From NCBI RefSeq assembly GCF_000424545.1, contig NZ_AUKC01000003.1, positions 124,001 to 188,000 on the forward strand: a stretch of DNA of 64,000 bases. Reading direction: 5' to 3'. The translations under genes were made by a program, and so were the position numbers. Positions 25,923-35,808 of this stretch are shown here, in pieces (position 1 is the stretch's first letter; the number at the start of each line of letters is the position of its first letter). Under the pieces are notes generated by a model that was given only the letters and a program-made list of their open reading frames with translations, was not told the DNA's origin and made no database searches. This DNA comes from Butyrivibrio sp. NC3005 (GTDB lineage: Bacteria > Bacillota > Clostridia > Lachnospirales > Lachnospiraceae).

Positions 25923-27611
25923 CTATAGCATCTTAACTTTGCATCTTTTCTTATAGCAAGCTATGCCATATTTCCTGATTATATCCATTCCGTCATCAAT
26001 CAGTGACCTGACATAGTCTTTATCGTTAATTTGTTTTAGAGCATCATCACAATAAGCTTCTAATCTCTCATCCTCAGCATATTTTATTTCTAATACCACG
26101 CCTACTCTCTTCTCTGCTGATTTTATAATAATATCAGCAAATCCCTCTCCGGATTCTCTATTTGAAACAACTGCATTAGAAACGGCACTTAGTATTCCCA
26201 ACAAATATCCGTGATAGAAATTCTCTTTCATTTCTTTTTTAACATTAGTATCACGAATACTGATATGACTGATTAGATAGTCACCAAAAATCTTTTCTAT
26301 TTTCTCTAACCTGCCCTCTATTATTGCATCAAAAAGGCATGCGGCTTTTTGAGAATTATTAATAGCATCTTTTTTCAAATACTGATAGATATTGCTCTTT
26401 ACAAGTGAATATATCTCCCTATTTGGAATAACTAGTTCATATTCTCCATATTCATTTCTGGATCTCATTGTCAGATATCCAGTCATGTATAGAACGCTCC
26501 AGATATTATCAATTGAATCACTTATATCCCTATAGGTAAGTTCTGAATGAATCTCTTTTTTTACTGATTCTCCTGATAGCAACATTTCTATCTCATGCTT
26601 GGTCTGATCATTTGCTCCTGCAATCATATCATAGAGAAGGTCATTGCCGCTTGTGTTGGACCAATACAATTCCGGAGCTGCATCTTTATCTGCTCTCAAC
26701 GTCTGCACATAGTTTATAACATCCCATGGACAATATACATTAGCCTTTCCAAATCTATATCCGTCATACCATTCTTTTACAAGATTACACTTTTCTTTAA
26801 ATCCGTAATTATCTAAAAGCTTTTCAACTTCTTTATCTGAGAAACCAAACCATTCACTAAAACCAACATCTGATATAGACTGAACTCTAAGATTATTTAA
26901 TCCAGTAAAAATGCTCTCTTTGGCAATTCTTAAACACCCTGTAAGGACTGATAGTTTCAAACTATCATTACTTTTTAGGACAGCGCTTAATAAATCTCTT
27001 ATAAGTGCTGACATCTCATCATAATACTTTCCAAGGTGAGCTTTATCAAGTGGAACATCATATTCATCTATTAACAGAACAACTTTTTTCTCATAGTGTT
27101 TTTCTAATATATGAGTCAGATTCATCAAACTGTTTCTTAGAACCATATCATCCATTGCAAATTCGCCATTTTTCACCTCGACAATTGCTTGAAAGATAGA
27201 TTTTTCTTCATTCGTTAATTTATCGTCCTGTAATACACCTATATACTTAAGAGCTTCTTTTCCGATGATTGTCTTTATTTGAGATTTAGCTTCATTAATG
27301 TCAATGCCCGAAACATCTTTCAAGGTAATAGATATGACTGGATACTTACCAAGATATTCATCACACATATCTTTTTCTTCTGATATCCTAAGCCCATCAA
27401 ACAAAGAATTATCTGTTCCTATGCCAAAAAAAGCTTTAAGCATGCTCATATTAAGCGATTTACCAAATCGCCTTGGCCTGGTAAACAGCGTAACTTCGGC
27501 CCTATTCATCAATAAGTCTGCAATCAGGCCCGTTTTATCAACATAGTAATAATTTTCTCTTATTATTTTTTCAAAGCTTTCTATTCCAATCGGTAACGCT
27601 CTTGTAGTCAT
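25923..27611 (-). CDS. PF09820-type ATPase with PD-(D/E)XK domain, second subfamily
   Basis: 562 aa from MTTRALPIGIESFEKI; an ATG two codons upstream is too close to the SD (AGAGG). The TRPRRFGKSLNMSML P-loop region, LLIDEYDVPL Walker B, EWYDGYRFG, and a C-terminal nuclease domain with GFADIII and VVLEIKY are all present. It is clearly related to, but distinct from, the MGxYxNPG subfamily at 17.5, 23.4 and 33.1 kb. Its 5' end overlaps the end of the acyltransferase gene by 41 bp, so the two are cotranscribed. Role unknown; a nuclease-type or DNA-transaction function is suggested by the domains. Confidence 0.8.
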   Translation of the reverse strand: MTTRALPIGIESFEKIIRENYYYVDKTGLIADLLMNRAEVTLFTRPRRFGKSLNMSMLKAFFGIGTDNSLFDGLRISEEKDMCDEYLGKYPVISITLKDVSGIDINEAKSQIKTIIGKEALKYIGVLQDDKLTNEEKSIFQAIVEVKNGEFAMDDMVLRNSLMNLTHILEKHYEKKVVLLIDEYDVPLDKAHLGKYYDEMSALIRDLLSAVLKSNDSLKLSVLTGCLRIAKESIFTGLNNLRVQSISDVGFSEWFGFSDKEVEKLLDNYGFKEKCNLVKEWYDGYRFGKANVYCPWDVINYVQTLRADKDAAPELYWSNTSGNDLLYDMIAGANDQTKHEIEMLLSGESVKKEIHSELTYRDISDSIDNIWSVLYMTGYLTMRSRNEYGEYELVIPNREIYSLVKSNIYQYLKKDAINNSQKAACLFDAIIEGRLEKIEKIFGDYLISHISIRDTNVKKEMKENFYHGYLLGILSAVSNAVVSNRESGEGFADIIIKSAEKRVGVVLEIKYAEDERLEAYCDDALKQINDKDYVRSLIDDGMDIIRKYGIACYKKRCKVKML

Positions 27612-28815
27612 ATGCATCCTCTTTTTTCACCAAACAGCTACTTAACCTTCTCCACATAATTGCCAATATTAAAGTTAGCATAAGTCCAAGTGCTGCCTTT
27701 ACTACAGTATATACGTACTCTTCGCCAATAGTATGCCACACCACAATCTCTGAATATCTAAGCACTGTTCCATGAACTAAATACAGTATTCCACTAAGCA
27801 ACGCAAGATACTGAACAGCAGGCATAGTTAGAACCTTTGAAAGACTTCCCTCTTCTTTTGCAAAAATCCATATAAAAATACATGCTTCCATGCCAAATAT
27901 AATAGAAATACCATTTGGCATTGTTTTCAAAAAAGCCTCGCAATTGCACTTAGTAACAACAATATTAGTTATCAGCATCAATAAAACTATAGCGATTTCA
28001 CAAATAGTATATAGTAACGCTGAGCTCTTTATAGTTAATCCACCTTTTTTATCAGAAGCGTTTTTATCAATTGCTAAAATTGACTTGTTATCTGAAACTG
28101 ATAATATCTTCTTATTGGCTGATTTTTTGGAAATCTCTCCTGGCATTTTTTGATTCAAAAACTTCAAATGATACAAACACCCAAGATTACATCCAATAAA
28201 AAATTCAAATATACGATAAAAAGGATTGTAATAGGTAAACCACTTTCCTATATCATAATTTACATAAGCCACTCCTACTCCCAGCAACATCATTATTATA
28301 AAAGAAAATAGAATATTAGCTTGTAATTTTTTCTTATTCTTCTTATACAACATCATTTGTATTACCGGAAAAAGCATGTAAATAAAAAACAATGCGCTCA
28401 TATACCAAAAAGATGGTACAATAGGCGGAATTCTTAATGTCTCTGGAACAAATGACTGCACCAGTAAAGCCTCTGCAATAAAATCTATAATCAAAGTTTT
28501 TATAGTATTGGCACTATCTGAGTGTAGTATTTCCAAAATATATGGAAATACCGCTGCACACAACACGATAAAATATAAAAGATATAGCTTTTTTATCTTG
28601 TTAAATGCATAAAAAAAACAATTCGTGGGACTTATTTCTATTTTCTCATTATAGTGATTATAAGTCATACAAAAACCTGATAACAGAAAAAATATAGTAA
28701 CGCCAATTGCTCCACCGTACTCAAAAAAATTTGTTTTTTTAAAAAAACAATGGTAAAAAAACACCATAAAAAAAGCAATTACTCTAATCCCCTGTATTGC
28801 CTTATTTTTCTTCAT
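27571..28815 (-). CDS. Acyltransferase-3 family membrane protein
   Basis: 414 aa with about ten membrane segments and the family start KKNKAIQGIRVIAFFMVFFY followed by a conserved His, then GGAIGVTIFFLLSGF. A soluble cytoplasmic insertion of about 55 residues, rich in Lys and Ser, sits in the middle (residues about 215-270), making it longer than its neighbour. Probably O-acetylates an exported glycan. Strong SD AAGGAGAGG. Its last 14 codons overlap the ATPase gene that follows. The order YfhO, acyltransferase, acyltransferase, ATPase has gaps of at most 12 bp and reads as one operon. Confidence 0.8.
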   Translation of the reverse strand: MKKNKAIQGIRVIAFFMVFFYHCFFKKTNFFEYGGAIGVTIFFLLSGFCMTYNHYNEKIEISPTNCFFYAFNKIKKLYLLYFIVLCAAVFPYILEILHSDSANTIKTLIIDFIAEALLVQSFVPETLRIPPIVPSFWYMSALFFIYMLFPVIQMMLYKKNKKKLQANILFSFIIMMLLGVGVAYVNYDIGKWFTYYNPFYRIFEFFIGCNLGCLYHLKFLNQKMPGEISKKSANKKILSVSDNKSILAIDKNASDKKGGLTIKSSALLYTICEIAIVLLMLITNIVVTKCNCEAFLKTMPNGISIIFGMEACIFIWIFAKEEGSLSKVLTMPAVQYLALLSGILYLVHGTVLRYSEIVVWHTIGEEYVYTVVKAALGLMLTLILAIMWRRLSSCLVKKEDAYDYKSVTDWNRKL

Positions 28816-28826
28816 TTTCCTCTCCT

Positions 28827-29894
28827 TTAATCCCCTAACAAAAGCTTTGAAGCTTTTTCGTTCTTCCTTATACCTTTAATAACAATCCCACAAAACAGCA
28901 TTAACAAAACAGTTTCTAACAGCAAGATAACTGGATTAAAGAAAAGTTTAGATGTCAGCTTTGGCATGCAATAATTCTCGAACAATCCACTTATAATGTA
29001 TATTCCTATCGTATTTCTTCCTATTTTGGAAAGTTCTAACACCACTTTGCTATTTTCTTTTCCACTAATAATAATCTTTACAAAGAGAATAAAACAAATG
29101 CATCCGACATATCCAATAATCCACCTAAACGTATTATTATAGATTTGAGTACAGACATCTTTACTCAGCAAAGTTACACCAGTTGTATACGCATAGGTAT
29201 CTCTAGTCATAAATGGAAACATTAACACAAATATCCCCGAAAAAAGAATCAAAGTTATAATCTCGTTCTTTCTAAAACATGAAATAATCCTGGTATCTTG
29301 CAGATTAAAATGGTGCCAGTAAAATCCCGTCACAAAATAAATGCTGCAATATTTATAACAATTAAAACTGTATGAATCAGGTGTAACATGCATTAAAGCA
29401 AATATGCATAGTAAATACACAGCCTTACAAAGGCTATTCTTTATCTTTAATACAGGAATCATTAATACACTGTATATAAGAAGTGCCCACAAAAACCACC
29501 AGTTTTTCACAAACGTTTCAAAATACACCCTAATGCAATGAAGAGGATACGGGTATTCAGCCCACTTTAAACCTCGTATAATCGTCACCAAAAAATGCAC
29601 CAGATTCCACATAGCCATAGGAACAAAGATTTTGTAAAATCTCGACCTGCATATTTCTCTTATAGTGTGCCTTTTTGCTGACATAGAAAAGAAATAACCA
29701 CTTATGAGCATGAACAAAGGCATATGAAATGTATAAATAAGTTTGAATAAAAAGTTACCAAAAAACAGCCTATCATCTGCTAGATACTCTCGTCCAGATC
29801 CAAACTGTATATTATGCCCCATTACTACTAATATAATTCCAATTCCTTTAAGAACATCTGGAAGAACCATCCTTTTTGAAGATACCAAATTCAT
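28827..29894 (-). CDS. Acyltransferase-3 family membrane protein
   Basis: 355 aa, about ten membrane segments. The N-terminus has PDVLKGIGIILVVMGHN with the conserved His and HMPLFMLISGYFF, the two family blocks. The start codon overlaps the YfhO stop as TAATG, so translation is coupled. The related fold covers WecH and Fnt-like acetyltransferases acting on surface sugars. SD TGGAG lies in the YfhO 3' codons. It is more compact than the acyltransferase immediately after it, and the two are not close copies, so they probably modify different positions. Confidence 0.8.
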   Translation of the reverse strand: MNLVSSKRMVLPDVLKGIGIILVVMGHNIQFGSGREYLADDRLFFGNFLFKLIYTFHMPLFMLISGYFFSMSAKRHTIREICRSRFYKIFVPMAMWNLVHFLVTIIRGLKWAEYPYPLHCIRVYFETFVKNWWFLWALLIYSVLMIPVLKIKNSLCKAVYLLCIFALMHVTPDSYSFNCYKYCSIYFVTGFYWHHFNLQDTRIISCFRKNEIITLILFSGIFVLMFPFMTRDTYAYTTGVTLLSKDVCTQIYNNTFRWIIGYVGCICFILFVKIIISGKENSKVVLELSKIGRNTIGIYIISGLFENYCMPKLTSKLFFNPVILLLETVLLMLFCGIVIKGIRKNEKASKLLLGD

Positions 29895-32875
29895 TATTTT
29901 TTCTCCATTTTAATAGTCACAATAGCTCTTACAATAAGTATTATAAAAAAGGCCAATCCAATAACACTTATTACTCCACCAGCCAAAAGGCCTACAGTAT
30001 TGTATGTAAATGCTATTTCATGCTTTCCTTTAGGAACCTTCACAGCCATAAAGCCATAGTCCGCCTTTTTTATATCAGTCTTTTGACCATCAATCTCACA
30101 TGACCAACCATCGCTATACGGGAAGCTAACAAACATCCATTTTGCATCACTTATTTCATCTGTTCTAAAGATAAAACTGTTATCTTCATGTTCTCTATCC
30201 GTGATAATATTTGAGTTTTCTAATAACTTTTTGTAGTTATCCTCATAATCAACCATCTTATTAAGAATTAATTCAAAACCATCATAATTATAAACAGCAT
30301 CATCCTGAAATGTCAGTTCAACGCATCCATTTTGAATACAAGATGACACATTTATTAAATAGTCATAATTTCCATGATAGAACCACTCAATCTTTGGATC
30401 CCAGATTCTAATCGATCTATCAGCTAATTGGATATTATTAGCAAACTCCGGATGAGATGTCAGATTTTTTATCTTCAAATACAACTCACATCCATAGTTA
30501 TCAACATCCTTCATACGAGAATCTGTACTATCAAAAACAAGCTTAATCTTAGCGCCCTTCTTACCAGAAAGCGTTTTATCATCAGTTTTAACATCTTCAA
30601 ACTCCATCTTAAACGGAATTTGTTCCTGAACTTTGACATAGTCTTTAGTATTAAAACTACTATCTCCACTAATTGCTTTATAAGTGTTACCAGATGAATT
30701 GTCATAGCACTCTTTAACACTATACTCATTATTAGGAGTTATTCTATTGTCCACAATAACCGCTTTAGTAAGAAGATTCATCTTAGAAATATAATCAAGC
30801 TCTTCTACTTGATCCTCGCCTATAGCCTCATCATACATAATGCCAAGAGGAAGAAAATGGTCATTTTTTACTATTTCCATTTCTTTTCCCTCTGAATCTG
30901 TATTCTTGGCATACGAAGATACACTAAATAAAGACTCTAGAATCTTCCTCGAATCAAGTCCTTGCAGACAAAAAGTCTGGATAATTGCCGGTGAAACTCT
31001 CATTTTCTCGAAAAAGTTAAAAATCTGCCCGTTGCACAAACTATAATACATATATGTGCTGTTAATACCAAGTTGAAGCGGTGCATCTAGCGAAGTATCA
31101 TTTACATCAATCCTGTTAAACTCATTTTCCCTGCTATTACCTGCAAATTCAGATAATTTCGAATCTTTAATCCTGCAATCAACAAAGTTTAATGCAATAA
31201 AGTCAGAAGCAGCACCAGAACCACCTATTTTAATCGGCGCATTTTCAAGAAACATAGTCAATATCATATTTACCAGCATTAAGGAAAGTAGCATCCTTTG
31301 AAATTTAAAAATACTTATATTACTAGCCTCTTTGCTACGCAATTTGCCGACTTTTTTATAATCTTCTTTTTTGCAAACTTCTTTTTTACAATCTTCTTTT
31401 CTGTCTATCACTTCATTTTGATTAGTAATAATTTTTAAAATCTTATAACCCACAGCCCACAATGCAGAGTATATAGCAACCCTGACAAGCTTCTGTGATG
31501 CAGTAGTATCCGAAATACCAATTCCAAATATTAAAACTGCATAAGTTATAAAGTAACACCAAAGCCTTCTTTTAGACATATGACTTATAAAATCATCAAG
31601 ATAATCCAAAGATGCAAATATTAAAAAGAAAATTCCAATATAAATCCATCTAATCTCAGGATGAGAAAATCCATTCATTATCGTGCATACTGCTGGAAAA
31701 AAATATCCTATAACTGAAACAAGACATAATAAAGAATTCTTAGTACCTCTTCTTAAATGATTTTTCAATTGCTCTTCTTGATGTTCTTCTGAATAATCCT
31801 CTAAATCTCCTTCTATATATTGTCCCAAGTTTTTTCCTGAATATTTCCTGTTACATTTGCCACTACAAATATAGTAAATATTGCTAATACAACAAATGCA
31901 AATAAAAAACATCATTATTGTAAGCACTAGTCCATATTCATACAGTCCCCTTGTAGGTAGCATAATATTAGACAACACTTCTTTTAAATGCTTCCATTCG
32001 TAGACAAAATAACTATTAAAAAAAGACACATTCGTGGACTGTCCTCTTTGAGTTTGAAAATAGTAAATAACCTGAGGAAGAAGTAAAAACGCCGACATAG
32101 CTACGCCGACAGTCGCAGATGCTGCAATATTAAACAGTCTTTTTAAAATATCACTTGCCTTAACTGCTTCACTTTCTCTATCCTTAATCATGAAAAATAA
32201 AGATAAGATAAGATAAAAAAGACATGCCAAAATGTCCATGTACAAAAAATAGAACCCGCACATAGACTGTAGAAAAATCACGCATATAAAATATATGTTA
32301 TCTTTCAAAGATGCCTTCTTCTCTAAGATTTTATCTATTCCGAGTATAATCAATGGGAAGTATACAGGACTTGAAACAAAAGTAAATGCTGAAAGCCCTA
32401 TTATTATAGTGGAAAAACTAAATGCATATAAAAGTCCGCCAATAATAGCCTTAATATCATCGAACTTCTTGAATCTTGCATAAATGATGAAATTAAGTCC
32501 GCATAAATACAACCTTACAACCACCATTAATGAAAAGCAATAACTCATATACTTCTCAGGAAAAAAGACTGATGGCAAAGTAAAAATATCTCCAAGTCCG
32601 TAAAAACCCAAAACACCTATGATATCATCACCAAATCCAAGTGTAGTATCATAAGTCGAAAAGTGTCCATGCAAAATATCGGGAATTAAATTCCTATATA
32701 TCTTTGCAAGCTTACACAAAACAGGATAGAACTGATTAAAATTGTCATTAAACGATACAAAACTTCTGTGCAAAATAATCTGCGGAGAAAAGATTATTCC
32801 TCCGCAAATAAAAAACAGTATTGAATACTTTATAAAAATGTTTTTCTTTTCGAATTTATCAAGCAAAGTCTTCAT
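29894..32875 (-). CDS. YfhO-family polytopic membrane protein
   Basis: About 993 aa from MKTLLDKFEKK; a GTG at 32893 would add six residues, and neither start has a strong SD. The N-terminal half has about twelve helices, starting with the block PQIILHRSFVSFNDN, whose Asn/Asp loop (FNDNFNQFYP) is typical of YfhO. A large external C-terminal domain (residues about 560-960) follows, with a last helix at the end. YfhO proteins glycosylate lipoteichoic acid or other surface polymers from undecaprenyl-phosphate sugars in Firmicutes. The Lys-rich stretch near residues 495-530 (repeats of KKE-type) is unusual. Complete, no frameshift. Confidence 0.8.
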   Translation of the reverse strand: MKTLLDKFEKKNIFIKYSILFFICGGIIFSPQIILHRSFVSFNDNFNQFYPVLCKLAKIYRNLIPDILHGHFSTYDTTLGFGDDIIGVLGFYGLGDIFTLPSVFFPEKYMSYCFSLMVVVRLYLCGLNFIIYARFKKFDDIKAIIGGLLYAFSFSTIIIGLSAFTFVSSPVYFPLIILGIDKILEKKASLKDNIYFICVIFLQSMCGFYFLYMDILACLFYLILSLFFMIKDRESEAVKASDILKRLFNIAASATVGVAMSAFLLLPQVIYYFQTQRGQSTNVSFFNSYFVYEWKHLKEVLSNIMLPTRGLYEYGLVLTIMMFFICICCISNIYYICSGKCNRKYSGKNLGQYIEGDLEDYSEEHQEEQLKNHLRRGTKNSLLCLVSVIGYFFPAVCTIMNGFSHPEIRWIYIGIFFLIFASLDYLDDFISHMSKRRLWCYFITYAVLIFGIGISDTTASQKLVRVAIYSALWAVGYKILKIITNQNEVIDRKEDCKKEVCKKEDYKKVGKLRSKEASNISIFKFQRMLLSLMLVNMILTMFLENAPIKIGGSGAASDFIALNFVDCRIKDSKLSEFAGNSRENEFNRIDVNDTSLDAPLQLGINSTYMYYSLCNGQIFNFFEKMRVSPAIIQTFCLQGLDSRKILESLFSVSSYAKNTDSEGKEMEIVKNDHFLPLGIMYDEAIGEDQVEELDYISKMNLLTKAVIVDNRITPNNEYSVKECYDNSSGNTYKAISGDSSFNTKDYVKVQEQIPFKMEFEDVKTDDKTLSGKKGAKIKLVFDSTDSRMKDVDNYGCELYLKIKNLTSHPEFANNIQLADRSIRIWDPKIEWFYHGNYDYLINVSSCIQNGCVELTFQDDAVYNYDGFELILNKMVDYEDNYKKLLENSNIITDREHEDNSFIFRTDEISDAKWMFVSFPYSDGWSCEIDGQKTDIKKADYGFMAVKVPKGKHEIAFTYNTVGLLAGGVISVIGLAFFIILIVRAIVTIKMEKK

Positions 32876-33138
32876 AATGTCTTCAACAACCACTTATACT
32901 TTTATTATCTTATTTTTCCTAGCAACAAAAACAATATAACACCAACAAATAAGCGCTGTAAACAGCGAAATCATTTGGTGACAATATAGAACAGTATTAT
33001 TGCCTCCTCCTAACCCTATTGAATGGAATGGTGACAATATCATTCACATTATTTAAGTACAACTTTTTCTATTATACAGGTATGTTTCTTTAGCTTTTTA
33101 TCATAACTTATCCCTACTATTATTACAAAATCTACTTT

Positions 33139-34662
33139 TCATTCTTCCGCAACAAGGCCTTTAAATCTCTGAATATATTTTTTTCTCTTAATCTGATCTA
33201 TAGCTTCGTTAGCTGTCGAGTCCAACTTGAGTTCTAATACTATTCCGACTCTTTCATCATATTTAGGATAAAAAATAAAATCAACGAATCCTTTTCCACT
33301 TTTATCTTCTCTATGCACATCGAATCTATCTCTTGCAGATAAATATGCCAAATTTACTACAGCAGATAAATCCGATTCATTATTATATTGTAAAATCGGG
33401 GTTTCAGAATCATGAATTTCCTCTAAAACATCTGCTATAATATTCCCTTCACAATTTAATGTTGCTGATACAACTTTCTCTGATTCCTTTGATAATCTAT
33501 GCACATAACCCAGGCTTTCTTCCTTGCAAAGCATATCAGCAAATTGTCCCATCAGCTCTCTGTTAGGAATCATCACATATCCTTTTGAAAAACTTAGAAA
33601 GCCATACACAACCATTGCTGATAATATTTCATCTCTCGTCTTAAGGTTCATTGATGTAGCTGCATACTCCTTTGCTTCACATCTAACCTTTTCTCCCGAT
33701 ATCATTAATGCCAAATCATCTTTTACACCATCAACATTGTTCTTTATATAATAAAAAATTTCATCATAAGGACCTGAACTTGTCCAGTAATTTCCTAAAT
33801 TATTGTTTGTAAGCGCAGCTATTACAGATCTAGGGTTATATACTCTATCCCCTAAAAACGTATGATAACCATCATACCAATCTCCCAGCTCTTCTAATGT
33901 CAATCTTGGATTTCTCACAGTAGTTAAAAATGATTTGAACAATTTCTCCACTTCATACTGAGAAAAGCCAAAAAACTTGCTGAATTTTTCTTCACTTGCC
34001 ATAGTGTATTCTAAAAACATGTTCAATTCTGAACCACTAGAGTATTTGGCAATAGGCAATATCCCCGTCATATATGCCAGTTCTACGTATGCCTGATCCT
34101 TAAGCAAATTTTTCAAAAACAGTAAATATCGCTCACGATCACGTTCAGTTATAAAATTCATATGGAAGACTGCATCCCATTCGTCAAGAATAAATATAAA
34201 CTGAGTCCCTGTTTCATCAAATATTTTTCGGAGATATTCTGTTACTGTGCTTCCTTTTCTGCATTCCACACCACTAAATTCTCTTATCAAATCATCAATC
34301 AGTATACTCTTAATAGTTTCAATATAACAATCATAACTATCGCACATATCATCCATTTTACTAAAGTCAATACTAATGACATGATGCTTATTTAAGTATT
34401 TTTTATAAACAAGACTATTTTCCACGTTACACTGTGAAAACAGCTCATGAGAATCAAATGCACAGCAAAAGAAAGCAGACAACATATTTGCCGCTGCTGT
34501 TTTTCCAAATCTACGGGGTCTGGTAATACATATATAGTTTTCAGTAGTCCCTATCCTGTCGCTTACTTCACATATAAGATTTGTTTTATCAACAAACCAT
34601 TTACTATTCCTGATTTTTTTGTAAAGTACATATGAATCTCTAGAATCCAAGTACAATCCCAT
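33139..34662 (-). CDS. PF09820-type ATPase with PD-(D/E)XK domain, cut near the end by in-frame TGA
   Basis: 507 aa with a RPRRFGKT P-loop, FILDEWD Walker B, GDWYDGYHT and the nuclease signature GFVDFIF / VLELKLDS. The stop is TGA at 33139-33141. The same frame then continues for 29 more codons to TAA at 33049-33051 and encodes FVIIVGISYDKKLKKH and a final strand, matching the C-terminus of the 17.5 kb relative (VILVGINYDEKTKCH). So the gene has a nonsense codon that removes the last strand of the nuclease domain. Catalytic residues remain. SD GGAGG 13 bp before the ATG. 33.0-32.9 kb upstream of YfhO holds no other feature. Confidence 0.8.
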   Translation of the reverse strand: MGLYLDSRDSYVLYKKIRNSKWFVDKTNLICEVSDRIGTTENYICITRPRRFGKTAAANMLSAFFCCAFDSHELFSQCNVENSLVYKKYLNKHHVISIDFSKMDDMCDSYDCYIETIKSILIDDLIREFSGVECRKGSTVTEYLRKIFDETGTQFIFILDEWDAVFHMNFITERDRERYLLFLKNLLKDQAYVELAYMTGILPIAKYSSGSELNMFLEYTMASEEKFSKFFGFSQYEVEKLFKSFLTTVRNPRLTLEELGDWYDGYHTFLGDRVYNPRSVIAALTNNNLGNYWTSSGPYDEIFYYIKNNVDGVKDDLALMISGEKVRCEAKEYAATSMNLKTRDEILSAMVVYGFLSFSKGYVMIPNRELMGQFADMLCKEESLGYVHRLSKESEKVVSATLNCEGNIIADVLEEIHDSETPILQYNNESDLSAVVNLAYLSARDRFDVHREDKSGKGFVDFIFYPKYDERVGIVLELKLDSTANEAIDQIKRKKYIQRFKGLVAEE

Positions 34663-34794
34663 TGTTTATGCATACCTCCGCAAGTACATTTTAACCCATT
34701 CAATCATAAATCTTGATATTATTAATCACTTAATACAATCTCTAGGCAAAAAGCTTGACTGTATTCCACATATCACTTTTCAAACCAATAGTAT

Positions 34795-35360
34795 AATCCG
34801 CAAGTACTCTCTGCCAAGATCTATTAGGTACTTTTTTGAACGTTTTCATTTATCAACTGTTCTTAAAGCATCAAATGCCAAGAAATCAAAAGGCGCATAC
34901 ACCGCTCCAGATAATGAGTTATGCATTTGCTTTGATGTTTAGGAACAAATCAATGTATATGGATATGATTCTTGGTAATAACGAATTATCTTTTGCCAAA
35001 GATACATACTATCGTTTCATGAAGAGTATCAGCATAAATTGGATTCGTTTTACTACACTTCTTGCTGCCAACATATGATGCTTGCAGTAGAAAACCGTGA
35101 ATCAGAAGATCCGAGGACTTTAGGTGAGCTATTTGCTTATTTATGGATGAAGTTGCCGACGTCACATTTGCCTATGCTTTCAACATCATCATGGAAATTT
35201 TCTCGAATATGATGATTGAAGAATTTGACCTCAATGAAGAAAAAATATCTTCAATGATAGACAAGTTTGTTTCCGCACTTACACCTTCCATGCAGCGCCA
35301 TCTTCAGGCGGCAAGATTGGTACTTAATTGCCAATTTCTATTGAATTTTCAAAGTTCAAT
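34795..35360 (+). mobile_element. IS4-like transposase remnant with the catalytic core deleted
   Basis: Consecutive frames on the plus strand give an N-terminal part (RFHLSTVLKASNAKK, then MSYAFALMFRNKSMYMDM and DTYYRFMKSISINW) and a C-terminal part (ESEDPRTLGELF and DEVADVTFAYAFNIIMEIF). These parts resemble DDE transposases of the IS4-like group in Lachnospiraceae. At least two frameshifts separate them, and the middle with the DDE residues is missing. An 11-bp direct repeat TCCGCAAGTAC occurs at 34677 and 34797. Family assignment by recall only. Confidence 0.55.
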
Positions 35361-35367
35361 CGCGGTT

Positions 35368-35735
35368 TTATAACTGCGAAGTTTCAGTTAGTAAAAAATG
35401 CTGACGTTTTGATATATTCCTAATTAAAATATTTAAAAAAGGAATTAGTAAATAGAAAACCAAAAAGCAAGCAGTAAAATTTTTATCAATCTCAGTTATG
35501 GGAATAAGCGCTTTAATAAAGGATAGCAACGTATATTTCTGATATCCAGCAATAAAGAATATAGCCATGAATACATACTTATAAAAAAGCCATTCAAAGA
35601 CTAACTTAGCAAACTTCTTAGCTGTGATATTGTGCTCACACATGAAATAACCAGTTATCAAAACGAAGGAATTTATACCTATTTTCCCCCTGTTTTTGCT
35701 ACGTAATCTGATTTTCCAACAGATTCAGTATCCAT
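35368..35735 (-). pseudogene. Acyltransferase-3 gene with internal deletion
   Basis: A start with a good SD (AGAGG) at 35735 opens MDTESVGKSDYVAKTGGK and stops at TAG. In another frame the sequence goes on as GINSFVLITGYFM, FEWLFYKYVFMAIF and ACFLVFYLLIPFLNIL, which are acyltransferase-3 membrane blocks. The region between (first helix and catalytic His) is missing, and the 3' end runs into the IS4-like relic. Only about a third of a normal gene is left. Confidence 0.65.
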
Positions 35736-35808
35736 GTCCAATTCCTCTTTGAGATTTAAATAAAAGCCATATAAAATTCTATAAACCATTACCCAGTTCT
35801 GATAATTC

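Noticed and set aside
33139-33141. TGA read as selenocysteine
   Set aside because: The paralogue has no Cys at this place and no SECIS-like hairpin follows; nonsense mutation is simpler.
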